A stretch of 64,000 bases of DNA from assembly GCF_019396385.1 (NCBI RefSeq), contig NZ_JAHKRN010000016.1, positions 1 to 64,000 of the forward strand. Reading direction: 5' to 3'. This DNA is from Nonomuraea harbinensis. Its GTDB lineage: Bacteria > Actinomycetota > Actinomycetes > Streptosporangiales > Streptosporangiaceae. Below the pieces are notes generated by a model. The model was not told where the DNA came from. It saw nothing but the letters and a program-made list of their open reading frames with translations, and made no database searches. A program made the translations under genes and the position numbers. Positions 38,899 to 47,507 of this stretch are shown here, piece by piece. Numbering within the stretch: position 1 is the first letter of the stretch; each line of letters opens with the position of its first letter.

Positions 38899-39543
38899 AC
38901 GGTCATAGCGGGCTGCTCTTCGGAGAAGGCCGCGGCGCCCGCCGCGTCCACCCCGCCGCCCGCGTCCGCCCCGAAGCCCGCCGAGGCGGCCAAGCTCCGC
39001 GCCGCGCTGCTGCCGGCGCCCAAGGGCATGCAGGTCGCGTACGGCCCGGAGGTCGGGACCTACAGCACGCTCCGGTCCACCAGACAGGGCCTGGAGTCGG
39101 TCCGCCAGGCCAAGCTGGACCACCCCGAGTGCGCGGGCGCGGCCCTGCTCGACGTCGCCCAGCCGGAGGTCGCCAAGGCTCCGGCCGCCGTCGTCGGGTT
39201 CGCCTCGCCGAAGGGGTCGATCACCCAGGCCGTGGTCTCGCTGCCCGCCGGGGTGTTCCCCGGCCCGCTGCCCAGCGAGTGCGACGCGTACCACGCCCAC
39301 GTGCGCGGCATCGACGTGGTCTACCGCACCCGCGACCTGAAGATGCCGAAGCAGGGCGACGAGTCGCGCGCCTACCTCACCACCGCGTCGGGCGGCGACC
39401 GGCAGGCCCAGATCGGCACGGTCACGATCAGGCGCGGCACCCTCGTCATGAGCCTCATGGTCGTCGGCCGCGAGGTGAAACGAGCCGGCCTGATGGAGCT
39501 CGGCAAGCTCGCCGACCAGAACCTCTCGCGGGCCGCCGTCTGA
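38863..39543 (+). CDS. Lipoprotein with PknH-like extracytoplasmic domain
   Basis: A 226-residue lipoprotein. The lipobox is VIAGC (Cys18), followed by a Pro/Ala-rich stalk (about 25-45). The folded part (PKGMQVAYGPEVGTYSTLRS; PECAGAALLDVAQPEV; two Cys in HPECAG and PSECDAYH that could pair; IDVVYRTRDLKMP) resembles the PknH-C/DUF5642 sensor fold. It is anchored outside the membrane. GGAGA precedes ATG 38863. Alone, no kinase nearby. It converges on the DUF302 gene. Confidence 0.7.
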   Translation: MLKAFSAAFLSMTVIAGCSSEKAAAPAASTPPPASAPKPAEAAKLRAALLPAPKGMQVAYGPEVGTYSTLRSTRQGLESVRQAKLDHPECAGAALLDVAQPEVAKAPAAVVGFASPKGSITQAVVSLPAGVFPGPLPSECDAYHAHVRGIDVVYRTRDLKMPKQGDESRAYLTTASGGDRQAQIGTVTIRRGTLVMSLMVVGREVKRAGLMELGKLADQNLSRAAV

Positions 39544-39565
39544 GCCGCGGAGAGCCAGCCGCCGC

Positions 39566-39976
39566 CTACGCGCGCGCGGAGGCCGCCGTCCGCCGGCAGA
39601 TCTGCTCGGTCGCCTCCTCCAGGGTCCGCGCGGCGGCGGCGCCCTCCCGCTCGACGCCGTGGCGGCGCACCAGCCAGTCGGCGGTGTTGTACGTCAGCCG
39701 CACGGCGTCCCCGTCCTGCCACACGAGGATCTTGGACGGCAGGTCGATGGCCGCGGTGCGGCGTTCGACGATCAGGTCGGTGCCGACGGTGGGCTCGCCG
39801 AAGAGCACCAGCGTGGTCGGGGGCAGCTCCCTGCCGGCCCGCACCGCGTTCTCCGTGTGGTCCACCCGCGCGAACACGTGGTAGCCGGCCGCGGTCACCG
39901 CCGCGCACACGTCGTCGACCGTCTTGTCGAACGCCTCGTGACCGCTGATCGTCACCAGGCCGCAATCGTCCCTCAT
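39566..39976 (-). CDS. DUF302 domain protein
   Basis: A 136-residue cytosolic protein from ATG 39976 (GGTGG upstream). The DUF302 core is evident: FDKTVDDVCAAVTAAGYHVF, FARVDHTENA, LPPTTLVLFGEPTVGTDLIV, AAIDLPSKILVWQDGDAVRL and LTYNTADWLVRRHG. The fold is a swapped alpha/beta dimer of unknown function, often near thiol or metal stress genes. No conserved Cys is seen. Confidence 0.88.
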   Translation of the reverse strand: MRDDCGLVTISGHEAFDKTVDDVCAAVTAAGYHVFARVDHTENAVRAGRELPPTTLVLFGEPTVGTDLIVERRTAAIDLPSKILVWQDGDAVRLTYNTADWLVRRHGVEREGAAAARTLEEATEQICRRTAASARA

Positions 39977-40035
39977 CGCGCCACCATAGGCACGGCTCCC
40001 CGCCGGGTGCACGGCACGGCGCCCGCAACACGCCG

Positions 40036-42072
40036 TCAGATCAGCACGTGGTCATCAGGACGGCCGACGAAGGAGAACTGGGCGTTCCTGGTCAGCTTGA
40101 TGTGGTCGGCCTGCCAGGTGTGCATCGCCGAGTCGGCGCTGCGCCAGTAGACGAAGTTGAACCGGTCCGCCGAGTAGATCTTGACCCCGTCCTCCTTGAG
40201 GCGGCGGACCAGGTGGGTGTCCTCGCCCCGGGTCAGGTCGGGGAAGCGGTAGGTGCGGAACATGTCCGCCTTGCCGAGGAACGTCCCGCCCTGCACCAGG
40301 AACGAGTAGCGGTGCTCCAGGCCCGGCAGGCGCAGCATGGTGGTGTTGGAGCCCTCGAAGAACGAGTAGTGGGCGCCCTTGCCGACCAGCTCCGCCTCGG
40401 TGTAGTCGAAGGCGCGCTGCAGGTCCGACAGGTAGTGCTCGCCGTAGAGGTTGTCGTCGTCCATTTTGGCGATCAGCTCGCCCTCGGCGGCGTCGATGCC
40501 CAGGTTCATGCAGGCGCCCAGCGACAGCCCCGGGTCGGCCGGGAGCACGGTCACGTCCGTGATGCCCGCCATGCGAGCCTTGTCGGCCACCACGACCGGG
40601 TCGATGTCCAGGCCGTGCAGCACCATGATCAACTGCACCGGCCGGTGGATCTGCTTGGCCACCGACGAGATCGCGTGCTCGATCTGGGCGGCGCGGTTGG
40701 TCGGCAGCACCACCGAGATCGACCGTGACCGCGGCGTCGCCGGGCGGCCGAGCAGCTGGAGTATCTGGTCCACGCGGTGGGTGAACAGGTGCTTGTCGAA
40801 CACCTCGCGCATCGCCAGATGCCCCTGCCGGGCGCGCAGCTCGGGGCTGTTGATCAGGTGCAGCACCTGGTTGTACGACTCGATCGGCTCGCGGGCGATC
40901 GGGATCAGGTCACCGAACGTCTCCTCGACGGCCCGCGACCAGCCCGACACCACCGGGGTGGCGCAGGCCGACAGCTCGAACACGCGGCGGGCGCACATGG
41001 TCGGCGAGTCGAGCACCGAGTTGACGTTCAGGAAGACCTTGTACATCCGGTACGCGGCGAGCATCTGGTCGTAGGGCAGCTCGCCCACGATGTGCGGGCG
41101 GTACTTCTCCGGCCAGGCGTACTTCTCGTCCACCTCGCCGTTGCGGGCGAAGATGTGCAGGCCCAGCTCGCGCACCGGGTCGAGCACGGTCTCCATCTGC
41201 TCGCGGCGCTCGGGGTGCTTGTCGCGGAAGTACATGCCGGCGAAGACCACGTCGTGCAGCCGGCCCTCCCGCTGCTGGACCGGGTTGTGCACGCGCGGCT
41301 GGGCGGCGAACTGGAGCACGTCCACCCGGTCGTGGCCCAGAATTTCGCGATATTTCGGCAACATGTCACCGTCGCAGGTGAACACGTAGTCGAACAGCTT
41401 GGCCGTGTCGATGAAGAAGTCGAAGTTCGGCGGGTCCTCCTTGTTCCAGAAGACCGTCGGGATGCCCGCCGCCCTGCACCAGGAGACCAGGTCGCGCAGC
41501 GGCTCCTTGGGCGCGTTGGTGCCGGTCATCTGGTAGCGCCAGCGGCCCTGGTTGCCGTGCCAGGCCGACTCGCAGAACAGCAGGTCGGGCCGCTTCTCCG
41601 CGAAGATCTCCGGCCAGTCCTTGAGCCCGAACTCGATCTGGTCCCACTCGTAGCGGAAGGCCATCCTGGAGAAGTCGTCCAGGATGACCGCCACCTTCAG
41701 GTCGGGACGGTTCACCGGCCCCGCCGGCCACTTGACCGCCGGCACCTTGACCTCGGGCGCCCTGTGGTTCGCGAGCTCGATGGCCTCGTTGACCGGCATC
41801 GGCGCCTTCGGCGCGCGGTCCCTGGACCTGACGGCCTCCAGCATCTTGCCGGGGCTCCTGGACCCGATGGCCTCGCCCAGCTTGAAGGTCCGCTTGGCCT
41901 GGGTGGCCTCCAGCTTCCAGGCGGCGTAGGCGGCCTTGGCCTCCGCGATCTCCAGCCGGCGGCGCAGCTCCCTGATCTCCGCCTCGTGGCGCTCGACGAC
42001 CTTGCGCTCCTCGGGCAGCCAGTTCACCGGTCCGAGGCGCTGGAACGTGGGCTCTTCAGGGGTTTCGGCCAT
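40036..42072 (-). CDS. Two-domain glycosyltransferase (CgeB/GT-B part plus GT2 part)
   Basis: A 678-residue protein from ATG 42072. An N-terminal coiled coil (RHEAEIRELRRRLEIAEAKA) leads to a CgeB/DUF3880-like GT-B domain (KVAVILDDFSRMAFRYEWDQ; VFWNKEDPPNFDFFIDTAKL; ARRVFELSACATPVVSGW). From about residue 445 a second, GT-A type family-2 domain follows (ISVVLPTNRAAQIEHAISSV; the DxD-like KMDDDNLYGEHYL; GTFLGKADMFRTYRF). Each could add a different sugar, so one protein may build two linkages. It is soluble and likely acts on a lipid-linked chain at the inner membrane face. First of the polysaccharide cluster. Confidence 0.82.
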   Translation of the reverse strand: MAETPEEPTFQRLGPVNWLPEERKVVERHEAEIRELRRRLEIAEAKAAYAAWKLEATQAKRTFKLGEAIGSRSPGKMLEAVRSRDRAPKAPMPVNEAIELANHRAPEVKVPAVKWPAGPVNRPDLKVAVILDDFSRMAFRYEWDQIEFGLKDWPEIFAEKRPDLLFCESAWHGNQGRWRYQMTGTNAPKEPLRDLVSWCRAAGIPTVFWNKEDPPNFDFFIDTAKLFDYVFTCDGDMLPKYREILGHDRVDVLQFAAQPRVHNPVQQREGRLHDVVFAGMYFRDKHPERREQMETVLDPVRELGLHIFARNGEVDEKYAWPEKYRPHIVGELPYDQMLAAYRMYKVFLNVNSVLDSPTMCARRVFELSACATPVVSGWSRAVEETFGDLIPIAREPIESYNQVLHLINSPELRARQGHLAMREVFDKHLFTHRVDQILQLLGRPATPRSRSISVVLPTNRAAQIEHAISSVAKQIHRPVQLIMVLHGLDIDPVVVADKARMAGITDVTVLPADPGLSLGACMNLGIDAAEGELIAKMDDDNLYGEHYLSDLQRAFDYTEAELVGKGAHYSFFEGSNTTMLRLPGLEHRYSFLVQGGTFLGKADMFRTYRFPDLTRGEDTHLVRRLKEDGVKIYSADRFNFVYWRSADSAMHTWQADHIKLTRNAQFSFVGRPDDHVLI

Positions 42073-42137
42073 GGGGCATCGCCTAACGCTGGTGCGGGGT
42101 ATGTCATAGTACGGCGAGATCCGTACGAAAAGTGGGG

Positions 42138-43268
42138 TTACTCGGAACGCGCCCCCTGGGCGGCGGGGGAGAGGTTGTCCCCCTTCAGCCACGCGGAGAT
42201 CACCCGGGCGATGCGCGGCCCGGCGGCGCCGTCCCACAGCGGGGGAAGCTCGCCGGAGGGCGTGACCGCCCCGTCGGCCAGCGCCTTCTCCGCCGCCGCG
42301 GGCAGCAGGGCGGGCGTGACCAGCCGGTTCGTGCCGTGGGTGATCGTGACCGGGCGCTCGGTGTTGGGCCGCACGGTCAGGCAGGGCACGCCCAGCATGG
42401 TGGTCTCCTCCTGCACGCCCCCGGAGTCGGTGACGACCAGCGCGGCGCCCCGGACGAGTGAGAGAAAGTCCACATAGCCCAGCGGGTCGACCACGCGCAC
42501 CGAGGGGCCGTCGACCAGCCCGGCCTCGGCCAGGCGGGTGCGGCCACGCGGGTGGATCGGCACCACGAGCGGGATCTGGCGGGCCACGTCGAGCACCGCC
42601 GAGACCAGCTCGCGCGCCGCCTCCGGGGTGTCCACGTTGGCCGGGCGGTGCAGCGTCGCGACCGCGTACCGCTCAGGCAGGCCCAGCCGGGCCACCACCG
42701 GGGCCGGGTCGAGCGACGGCAGCGCGGAGAACAGGCTGTCGATCATCGGGTTGCCCACCAGGTGCACCTTGGAGGCGGGCACGCCCTCGGCCGCCAGGTG
42801 GGAGAGCGCGTCGGGCGAGGTGGCGAAGAGCAGGTCGGACAGCGAGTCGGTGACGACCCGGTTGACCTCCTCCGGCATGGACCGGTCGAACGAGCGCAGC
42901 CCGGCCTCCACGTGCGCGGTCTTGATGCCGAGCTTGGCGCAGACGAGGATCGCGGCCAGCGTCGAGTTCACGTCGCCGTAGACGACCACCAGGTCCGGGT
43001 CGTGCTCCTGGAAGGTGTCCTCCAGGCCGACGAGCAGGGCCGCCGTCTGCCTGGCGTGGCTGCCGGAGCCCACCCCCAGGTTCGCCACCGGGTCGGGCAG
43101 GCCGAGGTCCGCGAAGAACACGTCCGACATCAGCGCGTCGTAGTGCTGGCCGGTGTGGATGATGCCCTGCCGCACGCCGAGTTCGCCGAGCGCGCGCACC
43201 ACCGGGGCCGCCTTCACGAAGTTGGGCCGGGCTCCCAGAACGTGCAGCACCAGGACGTTGTCCCCCAT
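42138..43268 (-). CDS. wecB: UDP-N-acetylglucosamine 2-epimerase (non-hydrolysing)
   Basis: A 376-residue enzyme. It has LHVLGARPNFVKAAPVVRAL at the start, GIIHTGQHYDALMSDVFF, VYGDVNSTLAAILVCAKLGI, HVEAGLRSFDRSMPEEVNRV and TDSGGVQEETTMLGVPCLTV, all diagnostic. It converts UDP-GlcNAc to UDP-ManNAc. ATG 43268 has AGGCGAGG two bases upstream, better than ATG 43283. It is divergent from a glycosyltransferase with a 55-base gap. The dehydrogenase at 45125 would use its product. Confidence 0.93.
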   Translation of the reverse strand: MGDNVLVLHVLGARPNFVKAAPVVRALGELGVRQGIIHTGQHYDALMSDVFFADLGLPDPVANLGVGSGSHARQTAALLVGLEDTFQEHDPDLVVVYGDVNSTLAAILVCAKLGIKTAHVEAGLRSFDRSMPEEVNRVVTDSLSDLLFATSPDALSHLAAEGVPASKVHLVGNPMIDSLFSALPSLDPAPVVARLGLPERYAVATLHRPANVDTPEAARELVSAVLDVARQIPLVVPIHPRGRTRLAEAGLVDGPSVRVVDPLGYVDFLSLVRGAALVVTDSGGVQEETTMLGVPCLTVRPNTERPVTITHGTNRLVTPALLPAAAEKALADGAVTPSGELPPLWDGAAGPRIARVISAWLKGDNLSPAAQGARSE

Positions 43269-43323
43269 GACCTCGCCTTTCATAGCGGAAGGGAAAAAAC
43301 GCTGCCTATGGTACGGTCACCGC

Positions 43324-45009
43324 GTGGCATCCGACGCCAGTCCTCAAGACTCCTCGAAAAGTTCCGCTGGGGTGTCCGCGAAGTCCGCCCGTGCCGGCGT
43401 CGGTGGGCTTCTGAAGGGCTTCATCCAGCATCCGATCATCGTCTCCCGCGTGGTCGTGACCAAGGTCAGGGCAGACCCGGTCCGGGCCGCCCAGGCGGCC
43501 GCCGACGCGATGCCGCCGCGCCTGCGGCCCGTCATCGGCAAGGTGGCCTGGCCCGCCGCGCGCCGCGCCCGCCGCGTCGTCCGCAAGCTGGGCATGCGCA
43601 TGATCAGGGCGCCGTGGGACGAAGCCAAGGAACACTGGGACTCCGGTCGCGTCAGCATGGCCGCCGAGGTGCTCGAACCCTTCACCAAATACCCGTTCGT
43701 CAAGCGCAGGGCCGCCTACTACCGCGGCGAGCTGGAGGCGATCAGCCCCGACCCGATCCCGCCGGGCCCCAAGGTGGCCATCCTGGAGCGGGTCGCCGGG
43801 CGCGTGGTCCACCTGATCACGAACTCGCTCCCGTACACCCAGGCCGGCTACACGGTCAGGACCCACCGCATCGTCACCTCCCAGAAGGCCGCGGGGCTCG
43901 ACCCGCACGTGGTCACCAGCTGGGGCTTCCCCATGCTCCAGGGCCACGCGGACGCGGCGCCGTACGAGGAGCTGGACGGCGTCCCCTACTACCGGATGCT
44001 GCCCGACGGGCGCGGCGAGGTGCCGTTCGAGATGCGCGGCCGCATGATCAAGGGCGCCGACGCGGTCACCAAGCTCGTCACCCAGCTCCGCCCGCAGGTG
44101 CTGCACGCCGCCACCGACCACCGCAACGGCTCGGTCGCGCACGCCGTGCGCGACCGCACGGGCACCCCGTTCGTGTACGAGGTACGCGGGTTCCTGGAGG
44201 AGACCTGGGCCTCGCGCGACCCGAAACGGGTGGGCAGCCAGCGCCACGTGCTCCAGCGCGAACGCGAGGCGTTCCTGATGCGGGAGGCCGACGCGGTCGT
44301 CACGCTGGCCGAGACCATGGCCAACGAGATCGTCGAGCGCGGCGTCCCCCGCGAGAGGATCCACCTGGCGCCCAACGCGGTCGACGACTCGCTGCTCACC
44401 GCCCAGTACGACGGGGCCTCGTTCCGTCGCGAGATGGGCATCGAGGATCGCGAGATCGTGGTCGGCTCGGTCTCGAGCATCGTGGCGTACGAGGGCTTCG
44501 CCACCCTGCTGCGGGCCGCGGCGCTCCTGCGTGACCAGGGCAACCCGGTGCGGGTGCTCATCGTCGGCGACGGCGCCGAGCGCGAGAACCTGCTGGAGCT
44601 CGTGACCGAGCTGGGGCTGTCCGACGCGATCCTGCCCGGCCGGGTGGGGCCGGAGGAGGCCCTGCAGGCGCAGGACGCCATCGACATCTTCGTCTGCCCG
44701 CGCGAGGACCTGCGGGTGACCAGGCTCGTCACGCCGCTCAAGCCGGTCGAGGCGATGGCGCTGGGCAAGCCGGTCGTGCTGAGCGACCTGCCGGCGCTGT
44801 CGGAGCTGGTCGGCAGCGACGGCGCGGGCATGCTCGTGCCCGCCGGCGACCCGGGCGAGTTCGCCAAGGCGCTGGGCGCGCTCGCCGACGATCCCGCCAA
44901 GCGGGCCGAGATGGGCGAGGCGGGCCGTGCGGAAGTGGCCGCGAAGCGCACGTGGAGCCGCGTTGCCGAGACTTATCAAGCCCTGTACAGGAGCCTTGCG
45001 GAAAGATGA
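43324..45009 (+). CDS. Family-4 glycosyltransferase with N-terminal extension
   Basis: A 561-residue GT-B protein from GTG 43324, probably leaderless (TATGGT lies about 11 bases upstream). The first ~150 residues are basic and helical (VIGKVAWPAARRARRVVRKL) and may hold it at the membrane. The catalytic part has LITNSLPYTQAGYTVRTHRI, FVYEVRGFLEETWASRDPKR, ERIHLAPNAVDD-type motif and the GT4 donor region PVEAMALGKPVVLSDLPALS. It belongs to the polysaccharide cluster; donor and acceptor unknown. Confidence 0.85.
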   Translation: MASDASPQDSSKSSAGVSAKSARAGVGGLLKGFIQHPIIVSRVVVTKVRADPVRAAQAAADAMPPRLRPVIGKVAWPAARRARRVVRKLGMRMIRAPWDEAKEHWDSGRVSMAAEVLEPFTKYPFVKRRAAYYRGELEAISPDPIPPGPKVAILERVAGRVVHLITNSLPYTQAGYTVRTHRIVTSQKAAGLDPHVVTSWGFPMLQGHADAAPYEELDGVPYYRMLPDGRGEVPFEMRGRMIKGADAVTKLVTQLRPQVLHAATDHRNGSVAHAVRDRTGTPFVYEVRGFLEETWASRDPKRVGSQRHVLQREREAFLMREADAVVTLAETMANEIVERGVPRERIHLAPNAVDDSLLTAQYDGASFRREMGIEDREIVVGSVSSIVAYEGFATLLRAAALLRDQGNPVRVLIVGDGAERENLLELVTELGLSDAILPGRVGPEEALQAQDAIDIFVCPREDLRVTRLVTPLKPVEAMALGKPVVLSDLPALSELVGSDGAGMLVPAGDPGEFAKALGALADDPAKRAEMGEAGRAEVAAKRTWSRVAETYQALYRSLAER

Positions 45010-45124
45010 CCTTCTCTTGGGCTGTCTGTTCTGATCGGTTCCGTCGCATTAGGCGTGAGCTAGGTGGACTTGAGATAACCTTTGCGACCATGAAGTGTTG
45101 TATCCGGCTCTCTAAGGCACAGCT

Positions 45125-46387
45125 GTGACAGAAATCGACTTGGCTGTCATCGGCCTCGGCTACGTCGGCATGCCCCTCGCCAAAGAGGCGGTGGCCGCCG
45201 GGCTGAAGGTCGTCGGCCTCGACGTCGACCCCCGCAAGGTCGACGCTCTGAAGGCCGGGCAGTCCTACATCGATGACCTGACCGACGCCGATCTCGACCA
45301 CATGCTGGCCAACGGGTTCACCGCCACGCTGGACGAGACGGTCCTGGCCGAGTGCAGCACGATCGTCATCTGCGTGCCCACGCCGCTGGACGAGGACCAC
45401 AGGCCCGACCTGTCCGCGGTCGAGGGCGCCAGCAAGACCGTGGCCCGCAACATGGGCAAGGACACGCTCGTCGTGCTCGAGTCGACGACCTGGCCGGGCA
45501 CCACCGACGAGCTGGTCCGCCCGCTCCTCGAGTCCTCGGGGCTGACCGCCGGCGTCGACTTCCACCTGGCCTTCTCGCCGGAGCGCATCGACCCCGGCAA
45601 CCCCAAGTACGGCCTGCGCAACACCCCCAAGGTCGTCGGCGGCTACACGCCCGCCTGCCGCGACCGGGCCACCGCCTTCTATGGACGCTTCGTCGAGCAG
45701 GTCGTGCCGGTCAGCAGCACCCGCGAGGCGGAGATGGCCAAGCTGCTGGAGAACACCTACCGGCACGTCAACATCGCTCTCGTCAACGAGATGGCGATCT
45801 TCTGCGACGAGCTCGGCGTGGACCTCTGGGAGGCCATCGAGGCGGCCGCCACCAAGCCGTTCGGGTTCCACAAGTTCCTGCCCGGCCCCGGCGTCGGCGG
45901 CCACTGCATACCGGTCGATCCCTCGTACCTCTCCTACACGGTCCGCAAGCTCGGCTACCCGTTCAGGTTCGTCGAACTGGCCCAGGAGATCAACGAGCGG
46001 ATGCCGTCCTACGTGGTGGCCCGTGTGCAACGTCTGCTCAACAGACACAAAAAGGCGGTGAACGGCGCCAGAGTCGTTATGCTCGGCGTCACCTACAAGC
46101 CGGACATCGCCGACGAACGCGAGACCCCGGCCCTGCCCGTGGCGCGTGCGCTGCTGGAGCTGGGCGCCGATCTCACGTTCGCCGACCCGCACGTCAAGGA
46201 GTGGTCAGTGGACGGCACGCCCGTGCGGCGTGAGGAAGATCTGGCCGAGGCCGTCGCCGATGCCGACGTGACGGTGCTGCTGCAACAGCACGCCGCGTTC
46301 GACCTGGGGATGGTCGAGGCGAAGGCCAGGCTCGTGCTCGACACCCGCGGTGTGCTCACCGAGGGTGAACGCGTCGAGCGGCTGTAG
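45125..46387 (+). CDS. Nucleotide-sugar dehydrogenase (probable UDP-ManNAc 6-dehydrogenase)
   Basis: A 420-residue enzyme from GTG 45125 (AAGG upstream). The NAD motif is LAVIGLGYVGMPLAKEAVAA; the catalytic part has ENTYRHVNIALVNEMAIFCD and PGPGVGGHCIPVDPSYLSY with the nucleophile Cys261; the C-terminal domain has VVMLGVTYKPDIADERETPA. This is the WecC/TuaD superfamily, which oxidises a UDP-sugar to its uronic acid with two NAD. The linked UDP-GlcNAc 2-epimerase makes UDP-ManNAc the likely substrate, giving UDP-ManNAcA as in enterobacterial common antigen or teichuronic acids. Confidence 0.88.
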   Translation: MTEIDLAVIGLGYVGMPLAKEAVAAGLKVVGLDVDPRKVDALKAGQSYIDDLTDADLDHMLANGFTATLDETVLAECSTIVICVPTPLDEDHRPDLSAVEGASKTVARNMGKDTLVVLESTTWPGTTDELVRPLLESSGLTAGVDFHLAFSPERIDPGNPKYGLRNTPKVVGGYTPACRDRATAFYGRFVEQVVPVSSTREAEMAKLLENTYRHVNIALVNEMAIFCDELGVDLWEAIEAAATKPFGFHKFLPGPGVGGHCIPVDPSYLSYTVRKLGYPFRFVELAQEINERMPSYVVARVQRLLNRHKKAVNGARVVMLGVTYKPDIADERETPALPVARALLELGADLTFADPHVKEWSVDGTPVRREEDLAEAVADADVTVLLQQHAAFDLGMVEAKARLVLDTRGVLTEGERVERL

Positions 46388-46405
46388 CGACCGGAGGCAA
46401 CGCGC

Positions 46406-47497
46406 GTGCACGTGCTCGTCATGACGGTGGTGCATAACCCCGAGGACGCGAGGATCCTGCACCGGCAGATCCGCGCCCTGGTGGATGCCGGTCATGAGGT
46501 CACGTACGCCGCCTCCTACACCGCCCACGGAGTCGTCCCCCGTCCCTGGGTGACCGGCGTCGACCTGCCCAGAGCGGTGCAGCGTAAGCGGATCTCCGCC
46601 ATGTGGGCCGCGCGCAGGCTGTTCAAGCGCATGCGCGACAAGGTCGACCTGGCCCTCATCCACGACCCCGAGCTGCTGTTCGCCGTCTGGGGGATGCGCA
46701 ACCGGCCGCCCGTCGTGTGGGACGTGCACGAGGACACCCCGGCCACCCTCTCGCTCAAGCCGTGGCTGCCGTCTCTGCTGCGCCCGCCCGTACGGTTCCT
46801 CGCCCGGATGCTGGAGAGCATCGCCGAGCGCAACCTGCACCTGCTGCTGGCCGAGACCGCGTACGCGGGCCGGTTCAAGCACGCCCACCTGATCGTGCCC
46901 AACGAGACCTGGGTGCCCGACTCGGTCACCCCGCCGGGCGACGACCGGATCGTCTACCTGGGCTGGCTGTCCAGGGCCCGCGGCGTGTTCGAGGCGATCG
47001 AGGTGGCCCGGCTGCTCCAGCCGTACCGGGTGGCCGTCGAGCTGATCGGCTACGCCGACCCGCAGAGCCGCCTGGTGCTCAACAAGGCCGTGCACGACGG
47101 CGTGCTGGAGTGGCGCGACTTCATGCCGAACGACGAGGCGCTCAAGCGGCTCGACGGCGCGCTGGCCGGTCTGTCGCTGCTGCACGACGAGCCGAACTAC
47201 CGCCACTCCATGCCCACCAAGATCATCGAGTACATGGCCCACGGCATCCCCGTCATCACCACCCCCTCACCCCGCGCCGTCGAGCTGGTCGACCGCTACG
47301 AGAGCGGCGTCGTGGTGCCGTGGGAGGACCCGAAGGCGGTGGCCCAGGCCGTACTGACCCTCAGGGACGACGTGCGCGAGCGCCGTGCCCAGGGCGCGCG
47401 CGGCTACGCCGCCGCCCGCGCCAACCACCACTGGCCCAACTCGGCCAAGCGATTCGTCGCCCAGCTCGAAGCTTGGGCCGGGGTGAAGCGGCGGTAG
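46406..47497 (+). CDS. Family-4 glycosyltransferase
   Basis: A 363-residue GT-B enzyme from GTG 46406 (GGAGG upstream). Features: LVMTVVHNPEDARILHRQIR, VVWDVHEDTPATLSLKPWLP, DRIVYLGWLSRARGVFEAIE and the donor-binding TKIIEYMAHGIPVITTPSPR. It lies 18 bases after the dehydrogenase and 10 before the DUF4434 gene, so the three form one transcription unit. A ManNAcA or GlcNAc transferase role is inferred from the operon. Confidence 0.87.
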   Translation: MHVLVMTVVHNPEDARILHRQIRALVDAGHEVTYAASYTAHGVVPRPWVTGVDLPRAVQRKRISAMWAARRLFKRMRDKVDLALIHDPELLFAVWGMRNRPPVVWDVHEDTPATLSLKPWLPSLLRPPVRFLARMLESIAERNLHLLLAETAYAGRFKHAHLIVPNETWVPDSVTPPGDDRIVYLGWLSRARGVFEAIEVARLLQPYRVAVELIGYADPQSRLVLNKAVHDGVLEWRDFMPNDEALKRLDGALAGLSLLHDEPNYRHSMPTKIIEYMAHGIPVITTPSPRAVELVDRYESGVVVPWEDPKAVAQAVLTLRDDVRERRAQGARGYAAARANHHWPNSAKRFVAQLEAWAGVKRR

Positions 47498-47507
47498 GGT
47501 TCCCAAC

